This document shows positions 40,315-48,615 of a DNA stretch of 64,000 bases, piece by piece; the stretch's first letter is position 1, and each line of letters begins with the position of its first letter. The notes under the pieces are model-generated. The model was not told the DNA's origin, searched no databases, and saw only the letters and a program-made list of their open reading frames with translations. Source of the stretch: Parasedimentitalea maritima (GTDB taxonomy: Bacteria; Pseudomonadota; Alphaproteobacteria; Rhodobacterales; Rhodobacteraceae); NCBI RefSeq assembly GCF_005771405.1, contig NZ_VAUA01000003.1, positions 186,001-250,000 of the forward strand, read 5' to 3'. The position numbers and the translations under genes were made by a program.

Positions 40315-41370
40315 TCACCACACCTTGCCCCGAGCGACCACTGGACTTGCACCCAGAGCTGTTTCTCCTCGGATCAACTGAACCTCATCCAGCATGTTGC
40401 TGACCACACAGACGTGGTTTGGAACAATGCGAAGGCGGTCGCCGACGTTTAAGTTGATATCATCCGCTGTCAGCACGCCATGTTCTTCGGACAGGCCAGC
40501 CACTTTGATGTCGGGGCGACCTAAGACATGACCATGCCCATCCAGCCCTAACAGATCCGAAGTCAAAACCTTGGTTCCAGCGTCCACAACGGCGCGCCCT
40601 GCAGATGGGACGGAAATAACAGTGACCAAGACACTAAGGGCGCAATCATCCCAAGTACAAACGCCACGATCCTGCAGTGAACGATCGTTATAAACATAGG
40701 TCCCAATCCGGTATTCGGTGGCTACCGGTACTTCTTGTGCTTGCCACATGCCGGGAGACCCACCGTTTGAAATTATCGGAACCGGTACCCCCGAAGCCTC
40801 AATCATCTTTTTCGCTTTGGTCAGCCAGTCCTGAACTTCAGGTTCTTGGCCCGTCGGCGGGTAGGTCATTAACCCGCCAAACATCAGTCCGGTTTGGCCA
40901 TCAATGTAGGTGGCCAATTCAGCGGCAGCCTCACAAGTGGTCACCCCGCAACGCGCACCTCCCGTGTCACATTCGACAAGAACAGTAAGCGGTACATCCG
41001 CGTCACAAAAGGTCCCAGCCAGCCCGTCAATTGTGGCGACGTTGTCGGCCACAACACTGAGACGAACCTTTTGAGCCAGCTTTTTCAGCCGGGACAGTTT
41101 GTCTGCGCCAAAAATGTTGAAAGTGATCAGCACATCATCGATGCCACCTTCAGAAATCATTGCTTCGGCTTCGCTGACCTTTTGGCATGTGATGCCAATC
41201 GCCCCGGCCTGTATCTGCCGTTGCGCCAATCTCGGCAATTTGTGAGTTTTAATATGTGGGCGCAGCTTCAGGCCATATTCATCACAATGGGCTTGAAATC
41301 GGTCGATGTTTGCCTCGGCAATGTCCAGATCAACCAGCACCGCAGGCGTGTCAATATCGGGAAAGGTCAT
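40315..41370 (-). CDS. D-threonine aldolase/D-hydroxyaspartate dehydratase-fold PLP enzyme
   Basis: A 351-residue fold-type III PLP enzyme of the alanine-racemase-like D-TA family. The PLP lysine lies in LRPHIKTHKLPRLA, and the C-terminal metal site is VPNHVCVVSN (His-x-Cys). Members act on D-threonine, D-threo-3-hydroxyaspartate or D-glucosaminate (known activities in this fold, metal dependent). With a KDG-type kinase and RidA next to it, a dehydratase giving a 2-keto-3-deoxy acid is the attractive reading (inference). Start ATG 41370 overlaps the upstream stop. Confidence 0.88.
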   Translation of the reverse strand: MTFPDIDTPAVLVDLDIAEANIDRFQAHCDEYGLKLRPHIKTHKLPRLAQRQIQAGAIGITCQKVSEAEAMISEGGIDDVLITFNIFGADKLSRLKKLAQKVRLSVVADNVATIDGLAGTFCDADVPLTVLVECDTGGARCGVTTCEAAAELATYIDGQTGLMFGGLMTYPPTGQEPEVQDWLTKAKKMIEASGVPVPIISNGGSPGMWQAQEVPVATEYRIGTYVYNDRSLQDRGVCTWDDCALSVLVTVISVPSAGRAVVDAGTKVLTSDLLGLDGHGHVLGRPDIKVAGLSEEHGVLTADDINLNVGDRLRIVPNHVCVVSNMLDEVQLIRGETALGASPVVARGKVW

Positions 41371-42833
41371 GCGTTCTCAACCTCGAATGGATTTGCAGCG
41401 ATCGGCCACAAAGGCCGCGTTAGTCGGGTGTATTTGGTTTGTGTCGGGTCATTGGGATACGGCCCGTTGACCGCGGCGTATAGAATTTCAGAGGCGACCG
41501 AGGCAAAAGCCCCGTGAAAATGATTGGTCGATTTCACAACCAGTATTTTTCGGGACCGGATATCGATCCCAAGGTTGGTGAACAAATCTGGTGAAAAAGC
41601 CTGTGACCGATTGGAGTTCAGTACCACGTCAATACCGTCAATGTGGATGACCGCACAGTCACCCAACGGCACAACAGACGCTCCAAAGCTCTGCACTGCG
41701 TCGTTGGCGATCTTCATCACGGTTACAGTGGCATCTATAGGAGCACCGGCAAAGGCCGAGGTTTTGCCACCAAAGCGCAGGTCGAGTTGTGCACCTTCTC
41801 CTGCGGCATGACACAGTCGCACCGCCATCGGGTCCCAGATTGTCGCCAGCGCCAGAGATTTCAACTTCATGTCAAGCGCGGCGCGGAGCAGGATTGTGGA
41901 ATCCCCGGCAACGCCGCCTCCTGGATTATCCCAGACATCCGCGATCACAACCGGGCCTGTTTTTGCATCATTGGCAGCCGTGAGCGCATCCTCGACAGTC
42001 AAAAATTCCGGCTTGGTTGTTCCACGAAATGAAAACAACTCCATCCCCAGATCATGGGCAAGCTTATCGCCAGCATTTTGGTTGCCGTCCGAAATCACGA
42101 TAATTTTGGCCCCCAAATCCGGCGAGTCCCCGGCCATGAAGCCGTGAATGGTGGATATGGAAAGCGCAGATCCATCCGCCTCTAGGGCTAGCATTTTATC
42201 CACGAACCCGCGCATTGGGGCGCGGCTAGTCGGCAGCACATCAATCATACGCACATCAAACACCGACAAGGTTGGCGTGATTTCTGAACGCGCGGCTCGT
42301 AGGGTCAGATCAACACAGTTTTCACCGGTTTCGGCAAAGTCGGTGTGCGGAAATTCTTTAAATACAGTAATAACATCAGCGTTTTCGACCCGACGTGCGC
42401 TAAGGTGACTGTGCGGATCGAAGGTAACCCCGATCTTGGTCTTGGGACCCGTAATCTGACGTACGGCTTCAATCAGAACACCTTCGCAATCGACGCAGCC
42501 ATCGGCAATCATCGCGCCATGTAAACCCAGTACGACAGCGTCAACCGGAAGCGCAGCGCGCAGCTGGTCCAGCACTTCATCGCGCAGTCGCGCCCAGGTT
42601 CGCGCGTTGACCAAGCCACCGGGTTCAGCCCATGTGGCAGTGCCCTCAACCAACTCAATATCTCCGGCTCGCGCGCGTTTACGGAGGGCCGGAAACACGG
42701 CGCTACAGAGGGTCGGCGTTTCCGGATGGTCCCCCGGAGCCGCATAGAAGCTTTGTTCGAAATCGGTAAAATCGGTGCGTAGAGGCGAAAACGTGTTGGT
42801 TTCGGTAGCAATCGAGGCGCAGAAGACCCGCAT
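41367..42833 (-). CDS. M81 family metallopeptidase (MlrC-like)
   Basis: A 488-residue protein of the MlrC family, zinc enzymes first known from the linearised-microcystin pathway. It begins MRVFCASIATETNTFSP, with the metal-binding HGAM (LGLHGAMIADG), D.HSH (FDPHSHLS) and FKEFPHTDFAETG, and a C-terminal WDNPGGGVAGDST and KSTNHFHGAFA. ATG 42833 has GGA 7 nt upstream. In TRAP/RidA operons such proteins may hydrolyse an amide or D-peptide-like substrate (inference). Confidence 0.92.
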   Translation of the reverse strand: MRVFCASIATETNTFSPLRTDFTDFEQSFYAAPGDHPETPTLCSAVFPALRKRARAGDIELVEGTATWAEPGGLVNARTWARLRDEVLDQLRAALPVDAVVLGLHGAMIADGCVDCEGVLIEAVRQITGPKTKIGVTFDPHSHLSARRVENADVITVFKEFPHTDFAETGENCVDLTLRAARSEITPTLSVFDVRMIDVLPTSRAPMRGFVDKMLALEADGSALSISTIHGFMAGDSPDLGAKIIVISDGNQNAGDKLAHDLGMELFSFRGTTKPEFLTVEDALTAANDAKTGPVVIADVWDNPGGGVAGDSTILLRAALDMKLKSLALATIWDPMAVRLCHAAGEGAQLDLRFGGKTSAFAGAPIDATVTVMKIANDAVQSFGASVVPLGDCAVIHIDGIDVVLNSNRSQAFSPDLFTNLGIDIRSRKILVVKSTNHFHGAFASVASEILYAAVNGPYPNDPTQTKYTRLTRPLWPIAANPFEVENA

Positions 42834-42860
42834 GTTTCGATCCTTTAGTCTGAATAGGTA

Positions 42861-42885
42861 GGCAGGTATCCAGTGGATACCTGCC
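42861..42885 (-). promoter_or_regulatory. Perfect 11-bp intra-operon hairpin
   Basis: GGCAGGTATCC and GGATACCTGCC pair perfectly over a 3-nt loop, in the gap between dctP and the M81 peptidase gene. With the next hairpin (42890-42915) it probably stabilises the upstream dctP mRNA or attenuates the downstream genes. No T run follows. Confidence 0.6.
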
Positions 42886-42889
42886 CGCT

Positions 42890-42915
42890 CCCCACCCACG
42901 TTGCCGCAGGTGGGG
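42890..42915 (-). promoter_or_regulatory. Second GC-rich intra-operon hairpin
   Basis: CCCCACC and GGTGGGG pair over 12 nt directly after the dctP stop codon (42926). Together with the perfect hairpin at 42861-42885 it forms a tandem structure at the 3' end of the binding-protein message. Confidence 0.5.
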
Positions 42916-42925
42916 TGGGAGTGAG

Positions 42926-43966
42926 TTAATTGAGGTAAGCAGCAGCGTTTGCAGCAGCAACTTCAGACTTGAACATGTCCAACAGCTCGCCTGCGCGGGC
43001 ATCCATGTTTTCGGCAACGTGGGCCTCAAAGGCGGGCTGAGCAGCTCCGGCCATGGCGGCACGCTGGTCAGCGGACAAAGCCGTCACTTCGATCTGATCC
43101 ATCAGGCCTGCGAGACCACGATCAGAAGCTTCGATGATGCGCGACAACCCACGACTTGCAGCAACACAGTTTTCAGCTGCGGTATGCAACGTCGCCTGCT
43201 CACTGTCACTCAGACCTTCATAAAACGCGCGGTTGATCATGAAAGTATAAGGCGAGAACAGGTGGTTGGTCAGTGTCATGTACTTTTGTACTTCGGCGAA
43301 GTTTGCAAAAGAGATGATTGGAACCGGATTCATCTGACCGTCGATCACACCAGTTTGCAGACCCGAATATACTTCACCCCAGGACAAAGGATAGGCTTCG
43401 GCACCCAGCGACTGCATGATTTTCTGGTGCGACGGTAGGGTCATTGTACGAATGCGGATACCGTCAAAGTCCTTCAAATCGGCAATGGCGTGTTTGGAGT
43501 TGGTCACTGCAAAGAAGCCACCTGTGTCCGGGAAGCCAAGCACAACCACATCACCCAGTTCGGCTTCAATATCGGCTGCCAGTTCTTTGCCAAATGCACC
43601 GTCAAAAACCTCGTAGGTCGATGCATTGCCGTCGAAAGCAAACGGCAGATTCAGCACGTCAATACGCGGGTAGTAGCTGGCCAGCGCACCTGTGGATGTC
43701 AAGGTTGCCTGAATGATACCATCGCGGACCTGCTGAACGTGCTCAGACGCGGACCCCAATTGGTTGGAGCCAAAGACTTCGACTGAAACAGAGCCGTTGG
43801 TGTCAGCGGTGACAATGTTCGAGAACACAGCGGTACAGGCGTGTGCCGGGTTTTCAAACGGGTCGGTTTTGTTGTCATGGCCGAATTTGATCACGCCACC
43901 TTCAGCATAGGCACTGCCGGCTGTCATCGTCGCGGCAATGGCCAGACCTTTGATAATCGTTTTCAT
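42926..43966 (-). CDS. TRAP transporter solute-binding protein (DctP type)
   Basis: A 346-residue periplasmic receptor of a TRAP transporter, which imports organic acids using an ion gradient. The signal peptide ends about residue 20 (TAGSAYA|EGG). Family motifs are FGSNQLGSASEHVQQVRDG, the FFAVTNSKHAI stretch, LKDFDGIRIRTM with the substrate-binding arginine, and GEVYSGLQTGVIDGQMNPV. ATG 43966 follows a strong GGAGGAAAC; the upstream in-frame extension overlaps dctM and a short AAAACC repeat and is not used. Confidence 0.95.
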   Translation of the reverse strand: MKTIIKGLAIAATMTAGSAYAEGGVIKFGHDNKTDPFENPAHACTAVFSNIVTADTNGSVSVEVFGSNQLGSASEHVQQVRDGIIQATLTSTGALASYYPRIDVLNLPFAFDGNASTYEVFDGAFGKELAADIEAELGDVVVLGFPDTGGFFAVTNSKHAIADLKDFDGIRIRTMTLPSHQKIMQSLGAEAYPLSWGEVYSGLQTGVIDGQMNPVPIISFANFAEVQKYMTLTNHLFSPYTFMINRAFYEGLSDSEQATLHTAAENCVAASRGLSRIIEASDRGLAGLMDQIEVTALSADQRAAMAGAAQPAFEAHVAENMDARAGELLDMFKSEVAAANAAAYLN

Positions 43967-44007
43967 AGTTTCCTCCAGTTGGTTTTGGTTTTGATTTTGG
44001 TTGGTCG

Positions 44008-45291
44008 TTATTGTGCGTAGCCAAGCAGGCGAGGCAGCCAAAGGGCGGCATCCTCCCAAAAGGCAAAGGCAAACAGGATGGCAATTTCAGCGATCAGGAA
44101 CGGCATCAGCTTGATCGAAATGCGTTCCAGTTTTTCACCGGTGACTGACGACAGAACAAACAGGCAGGCCCCAACCGGTGGCGTCATCAGCGAGATATTG
44201 AGCGCCAAGACAAAGATGATACCCGCATGGATCGGCTCGAGCCCGACCTGTTCGGTCAGAGGCACCAGGACCGGAGCCAGAATGATCAGGATCGCGGTGA
44301 TATCCATCACCATGCCAACAACAAGTAGCAGACAAATAATAATCGCGATCACTGCATAGCGATTGTCGGACAGGCCCAACACTGTTTCGGCGATCAACTG
44401 CGGGATACGCTCAAAGCTCATCCACCAGCCAAGAATTCCAGCAAACGCAATGATAACAAAGATCACACCCATGATACGCGCCGTGCGTACCAGCATGCCG
44501 TAGAACCCTTTGAACGTCAGTGTGCGGTAGACAAAGATACCAATGAACAGTGCGTAAGCCACGGCAATGGATGCTGCTTCGGTTGGCGTCACGATGCCAC
44601 CCAGGATACCGCCCAGAATGATCACCGGCATGGCCAGCGCAGTTAAGGACGACACGAATGTATCCCATATCTCACGCGGGCTGGCACCACGAATAGCTTT
44701 CGGCAGGTTTTCGCGTTTACCGCCAATGGCAATCACCGCCATACAGACCAGACAAATCACCAGTCCGGGCAACACCCCTGCAGCAAACAGTCCTGCAATC
44801 GAAACGCCCATCAGCGAACCATAGACAACCATCAACCCCGAAGGCGGAATGGTTGGCCCAATGATCGACCCTGCCGCTGTGACCGCACAGGCATAGTCGC
44901 GATCATAACCTTCTTTGACCATCGCCGGGACCAATGTACGACCAAAGGCAGCAGCATCTGCGGTAGCGGATCCAGTTAACCCAGCAAAGAACACCGACGC
45001 CAGCATATTGGTATGTGCCAGCCCACCTCGAAACCGTCCCACCAACACTTGCGCCAGCTTGACCAAACGGCTCGTGATGCCAATGTCATTCATAATTTCA
45101 CCAGCCAGGATGAAGAACGGCATGGCCAGGAACGGAAAAATATTCAGCCCGTTGAAGATCTTGCTGGGACCGATCTGCAGGAACTGGGTTCCTCCCATAT
45201 CGATCAGGCCAACAACCCCAGCCAGGCCGATAGCAAAACCAATTGGCGTACCAAACAGGACGAGAGTGACAAAACAGACAGCAACAATCAT
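44008..45291 (-). CDS. TRAP transporter large permease (DctM type)
   Basis: A 427-residue inner-membrane protein with about 12 helices. DctM motifs: FGTPIGFAIGLAG, FPFLAMPFFILAGEIM, LASVFFAGLTGSATADAAAFG, AAGSIIGPTIPPSGLMVVYG and GGIVTPTEAASIAVAYA. It overlaps the DctQ stop by 4 nt and is followed, after 41 nt, by dctP. Confidence 0.96.
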   Translation of the reverse strand: MIVAVCFVTLVLFGTPIGFAIGLAGVVGLIDMGGTQFLQIGPSKIFNGLNIFPFLAMPFFILAGEIMNDIGITSRLVKLAQVLVGRFRGGLAHTNMLASVFFAGLTGSATADAAAFGRTLVPAMVKEGYDRDYACAVTAAGSIIGPTIPPSGLMVVYGSLMGVSIAGLFAAGVLPGLVICLVCMAVIAIGGKRENLPKAIRGASPREIWDTFVSSLTALAMPVIILGGILGGIVTPTEAASIAVAYALFIGIFVYRTLTFKGFYGMLVRTARIMGVIFVIIAFAGILGWWMSFERIPQLIAETVLGLSDNRYAVIAIIICLLLVVGMVMDITAILIILAPVLVPLTEQVGLEPIHAGIIFVLALNISLMTPPVGACLFVLSSVTGEKLERISIKLMPFLIAEIAILFAFAFWEDAALWLPRLLGYAQ

Positions 45292-45809
45292 GACAGCTCC
45301 TCCTCCAAGTGATCGGCAAATGGCGGTTCGTCAATGTGTGATCCCAGATCGCGTAATAGAACGAGAACGAGCTGTAAGGAGGACAGGAAAGCCGCTGCTG
45401 GGATTGCTGCGTAGAATGGGGCAAGGCTAGCCCCAAAAATCATCGCATGGCGTGGGGCCCCGCTTTGTGCAAACCCAATGCCAAACCAGGCCACGTATAG
45501 AAACAGCGCAAGAGCGAGCAGATCCATACAGATCAGGAGGGCGCGGCGAAGCTTGAATGGTATGGCCATAATAAACGCTGTCAGACCAATATGGTCCCGC
45601 CGGGCCACACCCGATGACACCGCCAGCATCGCAGCCCAGATCATCAGATAGCGGGCCAGAACCTCGGGCCAGGGCAATTGCCAATGGAAATAATAGCGGT
45701 CCATCACCCCCAGCCAGACGTCAAGAACCAAAGCAAGCATCAAAGCTGCGACAATAGCTTCGACGACAGTGTTGATCCTTGCACTGGTTACCTCTGCCCA
45801 GTTACGCAC
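45288..45809 (-). CDS. TRAP transporter small permease (DctQ type)
   Basis: A 173-residue, four-helix membrane protein that pairs with DctM. The WLGVMDRYYFHWQLPWPEVLARYLMIWAAML region with SSGVARRDHIGLTAF is typical. GTG 45809 has AGGGGGAG 7 nt upstream. It leads the catabolic operon; its promoter faces the RpiR gene. Confidence 0.92.
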   Translation of the reverse strand: MRNWAEVTSARINTVVEAIVAALMLALVLDVWLGVMDRYYFHWQLPWPEVLARYLMIWAAMLAVSSGVARRDHIGLTAFIMAIPFKLRRALLICMDLLALALFLYVAWFGIGFAQSGAPRHAMIFGASLAPFYAAIPAAAFLSSLQLVLVLLRDLGSHIDEPPFADHLEEELS

Positions 45810-45833
45810 CTGCTTCTCCCCCTGAAACGAACG

Positions 45834-45848
45834 TGTAATTTAATTACA
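45834..45848. promoter_or_regulatory. Perfect palindrome in the TRAP/RpiR divergent promoter
   Basis: TGTAATTTAATTACA has perfect 7-bp arms about a single central base. Related half-sites occur nearby (GAGTTACATA at about 45893, TGTGTAATTAGA at about 45938, TTAGTTACAG at about 45963). Together they look like an array for a dimeric regulator such as the RpiR protein encoded at 45997. Confidence 0.65.
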
Positions 45849-45996
45849 TTAAGTCGCGACTCACATCATAAATCAAGCCTGTTTCGTTACGGAGTTACAT
45901 ATTTCGCTCAAACCACGGGAAAACTTGGCTTTTACTTGTGTAATTAGAGTTGATATGTATCTTAGTTACAGCCCGCATGTAGTTTAGGAGAGCACA

Positions 45997-46932
45997 GTGC
46001 CCGCTGATTCCACTGAAACGAACGGCGTTGATCTACCGCCACAAAAAGGCCAGCCTGGTGTCGCGGACGTTATCTCGGCGCTGTATCACCACGATGGCAA
46101 ACTGGCGACCCAAGAGCAAAGAGTAGCGAATTACGTCAAGGACCATCTGGAAGACATCAGCGCGATGACAATTGCCGAGCTGGCAGGTCAGTGCAATGTC
46201 AGCACCCCAACGGTGATCCGGTTCTGCCGGACGCTTGGCTGCGACGGGTACCGTGAATTCAAGCTGAGATTGGCGCAAAACCTTGCGGTGAGCATGCAAT
46301 ATTTGTCGGCGGATCCGAAAGCTGGTCCGACAGCGGGTGACAGCGCCATTGACCAAATCCTCAACGCTATTAACGCGACAGCAAACGTCATGCGCCGCCA
46401 GATCGACCCGCTTGTTCTAGATTGCGCCAAAGCCGCCCTCTTGGACACCCGCCACCTGCTATTTGCCGGGATTGGCGGAGGATCCTCGACCGTAGCACAG
46501 GAAGCGGCCAATCGATTTTTCCGGTTGGGTATTCCATCCATGTCGACCAGCGACAGCTACACCCTGCAAATGCGCGCAGCCACACTAAAGGAAGGCGATG
46601 TTTTATTCCTGGTCTCTGCCAGCGGCGAAGCAGACGCCATTATTGGTGCCGCCAAAATCGCAAACAATTACGGCGCTACGACCATCTGCATTACCAAGCC
46701 TGGAACCAAACTGGCTGATGTCTGTTCGGTCCCGATCCTGGTGGACCTTCCCGAAGACCGAGACATCCACAAACCAACATCTTCGCGCTACATTCACATG
46801 ATCATCGTCGACGCGCTTGCTATGTCTGTTGCCCAAGAGATGGCGCACGAAACAACGGAAAACCTGCGCCGAATCCGGGCTTCCCTCACCGCATACCATG
46901 GCAGAACCGGGCCCCAACCCCTGGGGGATTGA
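45997..46932 (+). CDS. MurR/RpiR family regulator with SIS domain
   Basis: A 311-residue regulator: N-terminal HTH_6 (about 30-105; MTIAELAGQCNVSTPTVIRFCRTLGCDGYREFKLRLA) and C-terminal SIS domain (about 140-280; LFAGIGGGSSTVAQEAANRF, FLVSASGEADAIIGAAKIA) that senses sugar phosphates. The start is GTG 45997 with AGGAG 6 nt upstream. Facing the TRAP operon, it probably responds to a phosphorylated product such as the PfkB kinase product (inference). Confidence 0.92.
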   Translation: MPADSTETNGVDLPPQKGQPGVADVISALYHHDGKLATQEQRVANYVKDHLEDISAMTIAELAGQCNVSTPTVIRFCRTLGCDGYREFKLRLAQNLAVSMQYLSADPKAGPTAGDSAIDQILNAINATANVMRRQIDPLVLDCAKAALLDTRHLLFAGIGGGSSTVAQEAANRFFRLGIPSMSTSDSYTLQMRAATLKEGDVLFLVSASGEADAIIGAAKIANNYGATTICITKPGTKLADVCSVPILVDLPEDRDIHKPTSSRYIHMIIVDALAMSVAQEMAHETTENLRRIRASLTAYHGRTGPQPLGD

Positions 46933-46942
46933 CCCGCGCCAC

Positions 46943-47146
46943 TCAGGCCGCCCCATTGTGCCGCCTCCTAGCTAGAGACGACAAGACCCCATTATTCTGG
47001 ACAATAGCCAGCTCTAGCGCTCCCAGCATCCAGTCGAACACCTCTGTTCCGGCAACTCCCTCTATTGCCCAATTGATCAGATCACCGACCACCCCGTCAT
47101 GATCAACCGCTCGCCTAATTGCGACCAGCTCCCCCCACAGCCAAGT
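46943..47146 (-). pseudogene. Possible 3' remnant of a regulator gene
   Basis: From 47146 down to a TGA at 46943 the frame reads LWGELVAIRRAVDHDGVVGD and continues helical and acidic to ARRRHNGAA. It ends upstream at an in-frame TAA that touches the operator at 47148, with no start codon before an internal GTG. The composition and place beside TetR-type operators suggest the ligand-domain end of a TetR-like regulator whose DNA-binding part was deleted. I cannot confirm the family. Confidence 0.25.
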
Positions 47147-47147
47147 T

Positions 47148-47163
47148 TACTGACCGATCAGTA
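47148..47163. promoter_or_regulatory. TetR-type operator, motif copy 1
   Basis: TACTGACCGATCAGTA has perfect 6-bp arms around CCGA. The string ACCGATC-A-GTACA (47153-47165) recurs at 47314-47326 (ACCGATC-T-GTACA) and, inverted and with one change, at 47278-47292. Such sites are typical of TetR regulators; no intact tetR gene is adjacent. Confidence 0.55.
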
Positions 47164-47277
47164 CACAATATTACATAAATATGTAAGATTTTCCGGCCTT
47201 TTTTCGTGTTTTTGCAAGCAACTTCCACATGGACCGATCGTGATTACGCAAAATCCAGTGAAACCAATTGACTTCAA

Positions 47278-47326
47278 GTACAGATTGGTACATCTAGCTC
47301 AAACCGTAAGATTACCGATCTGTACA
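47278..47326. promoter_or_regulatory. Inverted pair of the same operator motif (copies 2 and 3)
   Basis: GTACAGATTGGTACA (47278-47292) and ACCGATCTGTACA (47314-47326) face each other (11 of 12 matching in inverted alignment), ending 26 nt before the NTF2-like start. Their position near the core promoter suggests repression of the NTF2-like/PNPO-like pair. Confidence 0.55.
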
Positions 47327-47351
47327 CCACTATCTGCATTGGAAAACGCAA

Positions 47352-47816
47352 ATGACCCGCCCGCCTCTCCCTCCATTTGACACGTCGTCTGCCGAGAGTA
47401 AGGTTCGGATGGCTGAAAACGCCTGGAACAGCAGGAACCCGGATGTTGTAACTGCAGCCTATACGGAAACCAGCCAATGGCGGAACCGGTCTGAAATTTT
47501 GTCAGGTCACTCCGAAATTCACGCTTTTCTGACCCGCAAGTGGGCCAGTGAACATCAATACCGGCTTATCAAAGAGCCTTGGGCCACAGCTGGGAACCGC
47601 ATTGCCGTCCGCTTTGCATATGAGAGCTGCGACCTGGCAGGCAACTGGACCCGCTCCTACGGTAACGAAAACTGGGAGTTCGCAGCAGATGGCCGCATGG
47701 CCCGTCGCATCGCCAGCATCAACGATCTGACAATCACTCCAGAACAACGGCTATTTTTTTGGCCTCAAGGCCCCCGACCTGAGGATCACCCCAGCCTGAG
47801 TGACCTTGGTCTTTAA
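47352..47816 (+). CDS. DUF1348 (NTF2-like) family protein
   Basis: A 154-residue SnoaL/NTF2-fold protein. The pattern [56 protein letters not shown] and [19 protein letters not shown] is that of DUF1348. The reaction is unknown. It is followed after 22 nt by the PNPO-like gene, a pairing often seen under TetR control. Confidence 0.9.
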   Translation: MTRPPLPPFDTSSAESKVRMAENAWNSRNPDVVTAAYTETSQWRNRSEILSGHSEIHAFLTRKWASEHQYRLIKEPWATAGNRIAVRFAYESCDLAGNWTRSYGNENWEFAADGRMARRIASINDLTITPEQRLFFWPQGPRPEDHPSLSDLGL

Positions 47817-47838
47817 AGTTGAAAGAAGGAGAAGAAAG

Positions 47839-48450
47839 ATGCCTCTCGCATTTGCAGATATTGCCTTCACACCAAAAGTTCGCGCCGAACAGGAACGACG
47901 CGGATCCTCCAAGGCATACGGTAAATTCCTGTCGGACGAGCGTTGGGGCGGAGACCGTCTTGGTCCGGAAGAAGCAGCGTTCCTGAGCGAACGTGACGGC
48001 TTTTTTCAGGCCAGTGTCTCGGAAAGCGGCTGGCCCTACGTACAGTTTCGGGGCGGCACACCTGGCTTCATCAAAATTCTGGATGACCAGACGATCGCCT
48101 ACGCTGACTATCGCGGAAACCGCCAATACATCAGCGCAGGTAACCTGGCCCACTCCAGCCGCCTGTCGGTCATTGCAATGGATTATCCAAACCAGCGGCG
48201 CCTAAAACTATGGGGTGAGGTTGAGCTAATCGACCCAGAGACCGACCCGCAACTTCTTGGGCAACTGCACACTGGCAAAGAAACCGTTGAACGCATCGTC
48301 AAAATCCGCCTGTCTGCGTTTGACTGGAACTGCCCACGCCATATCCCGCGCCGCTTCACTCTGGAGGAGTTGGAGCCGGAATTGGCCGTGCTGCGCAAAC
48401 GCCTGTCCGAGCTGGAAGCCGAAAACGCACAACTCAAACGCACGCTATGA
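47839..48450 (+). CDS. Pyridoxamine 5'-phosphate oxidase-like flavoprotein
   Basis: A 203-residue split-barrel FMN-binding-type protein. MPLAFADIAFTPKVRAEQER and the core FFQASVSESGWPYVQFRGG, IAYADYRGNRQYISAGNL fit the PNPO-like group that binds FMN or F420-like cofactors, not true PdxH. The C-terminus (about 175-203) is a short heptad coiled coil, LRKRLSELEAENAQLKRTL, which may mediate dimerisation. ATG 47839 has GGAG upstream. Confidence 0.88.
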   Translation: MPLAFADIAFTPKVRAEQERRGSSKAYGKFLSDERWGGDRLGPEEAAFLSERDGFFQASVSESGWPYVQFRGGTPGFIKILDDQTIAYADYRGNRQYISAGNLAHSSRLSVIAMDYPNQRRLKLWGEVELIDPETDPQLLGQLHTGKETVERIVKIRLSAFDWNCPRHIPRRFTLEELEPELAVLRKRLSELEAENAQLKRTL

Positions 48451-48615
48451 ACACAACTATCCGCCAACAAAGACAGCTTGCGCGAGTTTGAAGACCGGGC
48501 AAAAGCCCAGTGGGCTGACCCATCAGAGGTAAATGGCGATGCACTGAGGGGTTATCTGAAAATGGAAGCTCCAAGCGGCGGTTCAGCGATGAACGCCAAG
48601 ATCAACAACCGCCAA

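Larger units (their letters stand above)
46933..47351. other. Intergenic region with a possible regulator remnant and repeated operator motif
   Basis: No intact gene. On the minus strand an open stretch of about 67 codons (46943-47146) has protein-like content but no good start. From 47148 to 47326 three copies of an ACCGATC-GTACA-type motif precede the NTF2-like gene. The remainder is AT-rich promoter DNA. Confidence 0.5.
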
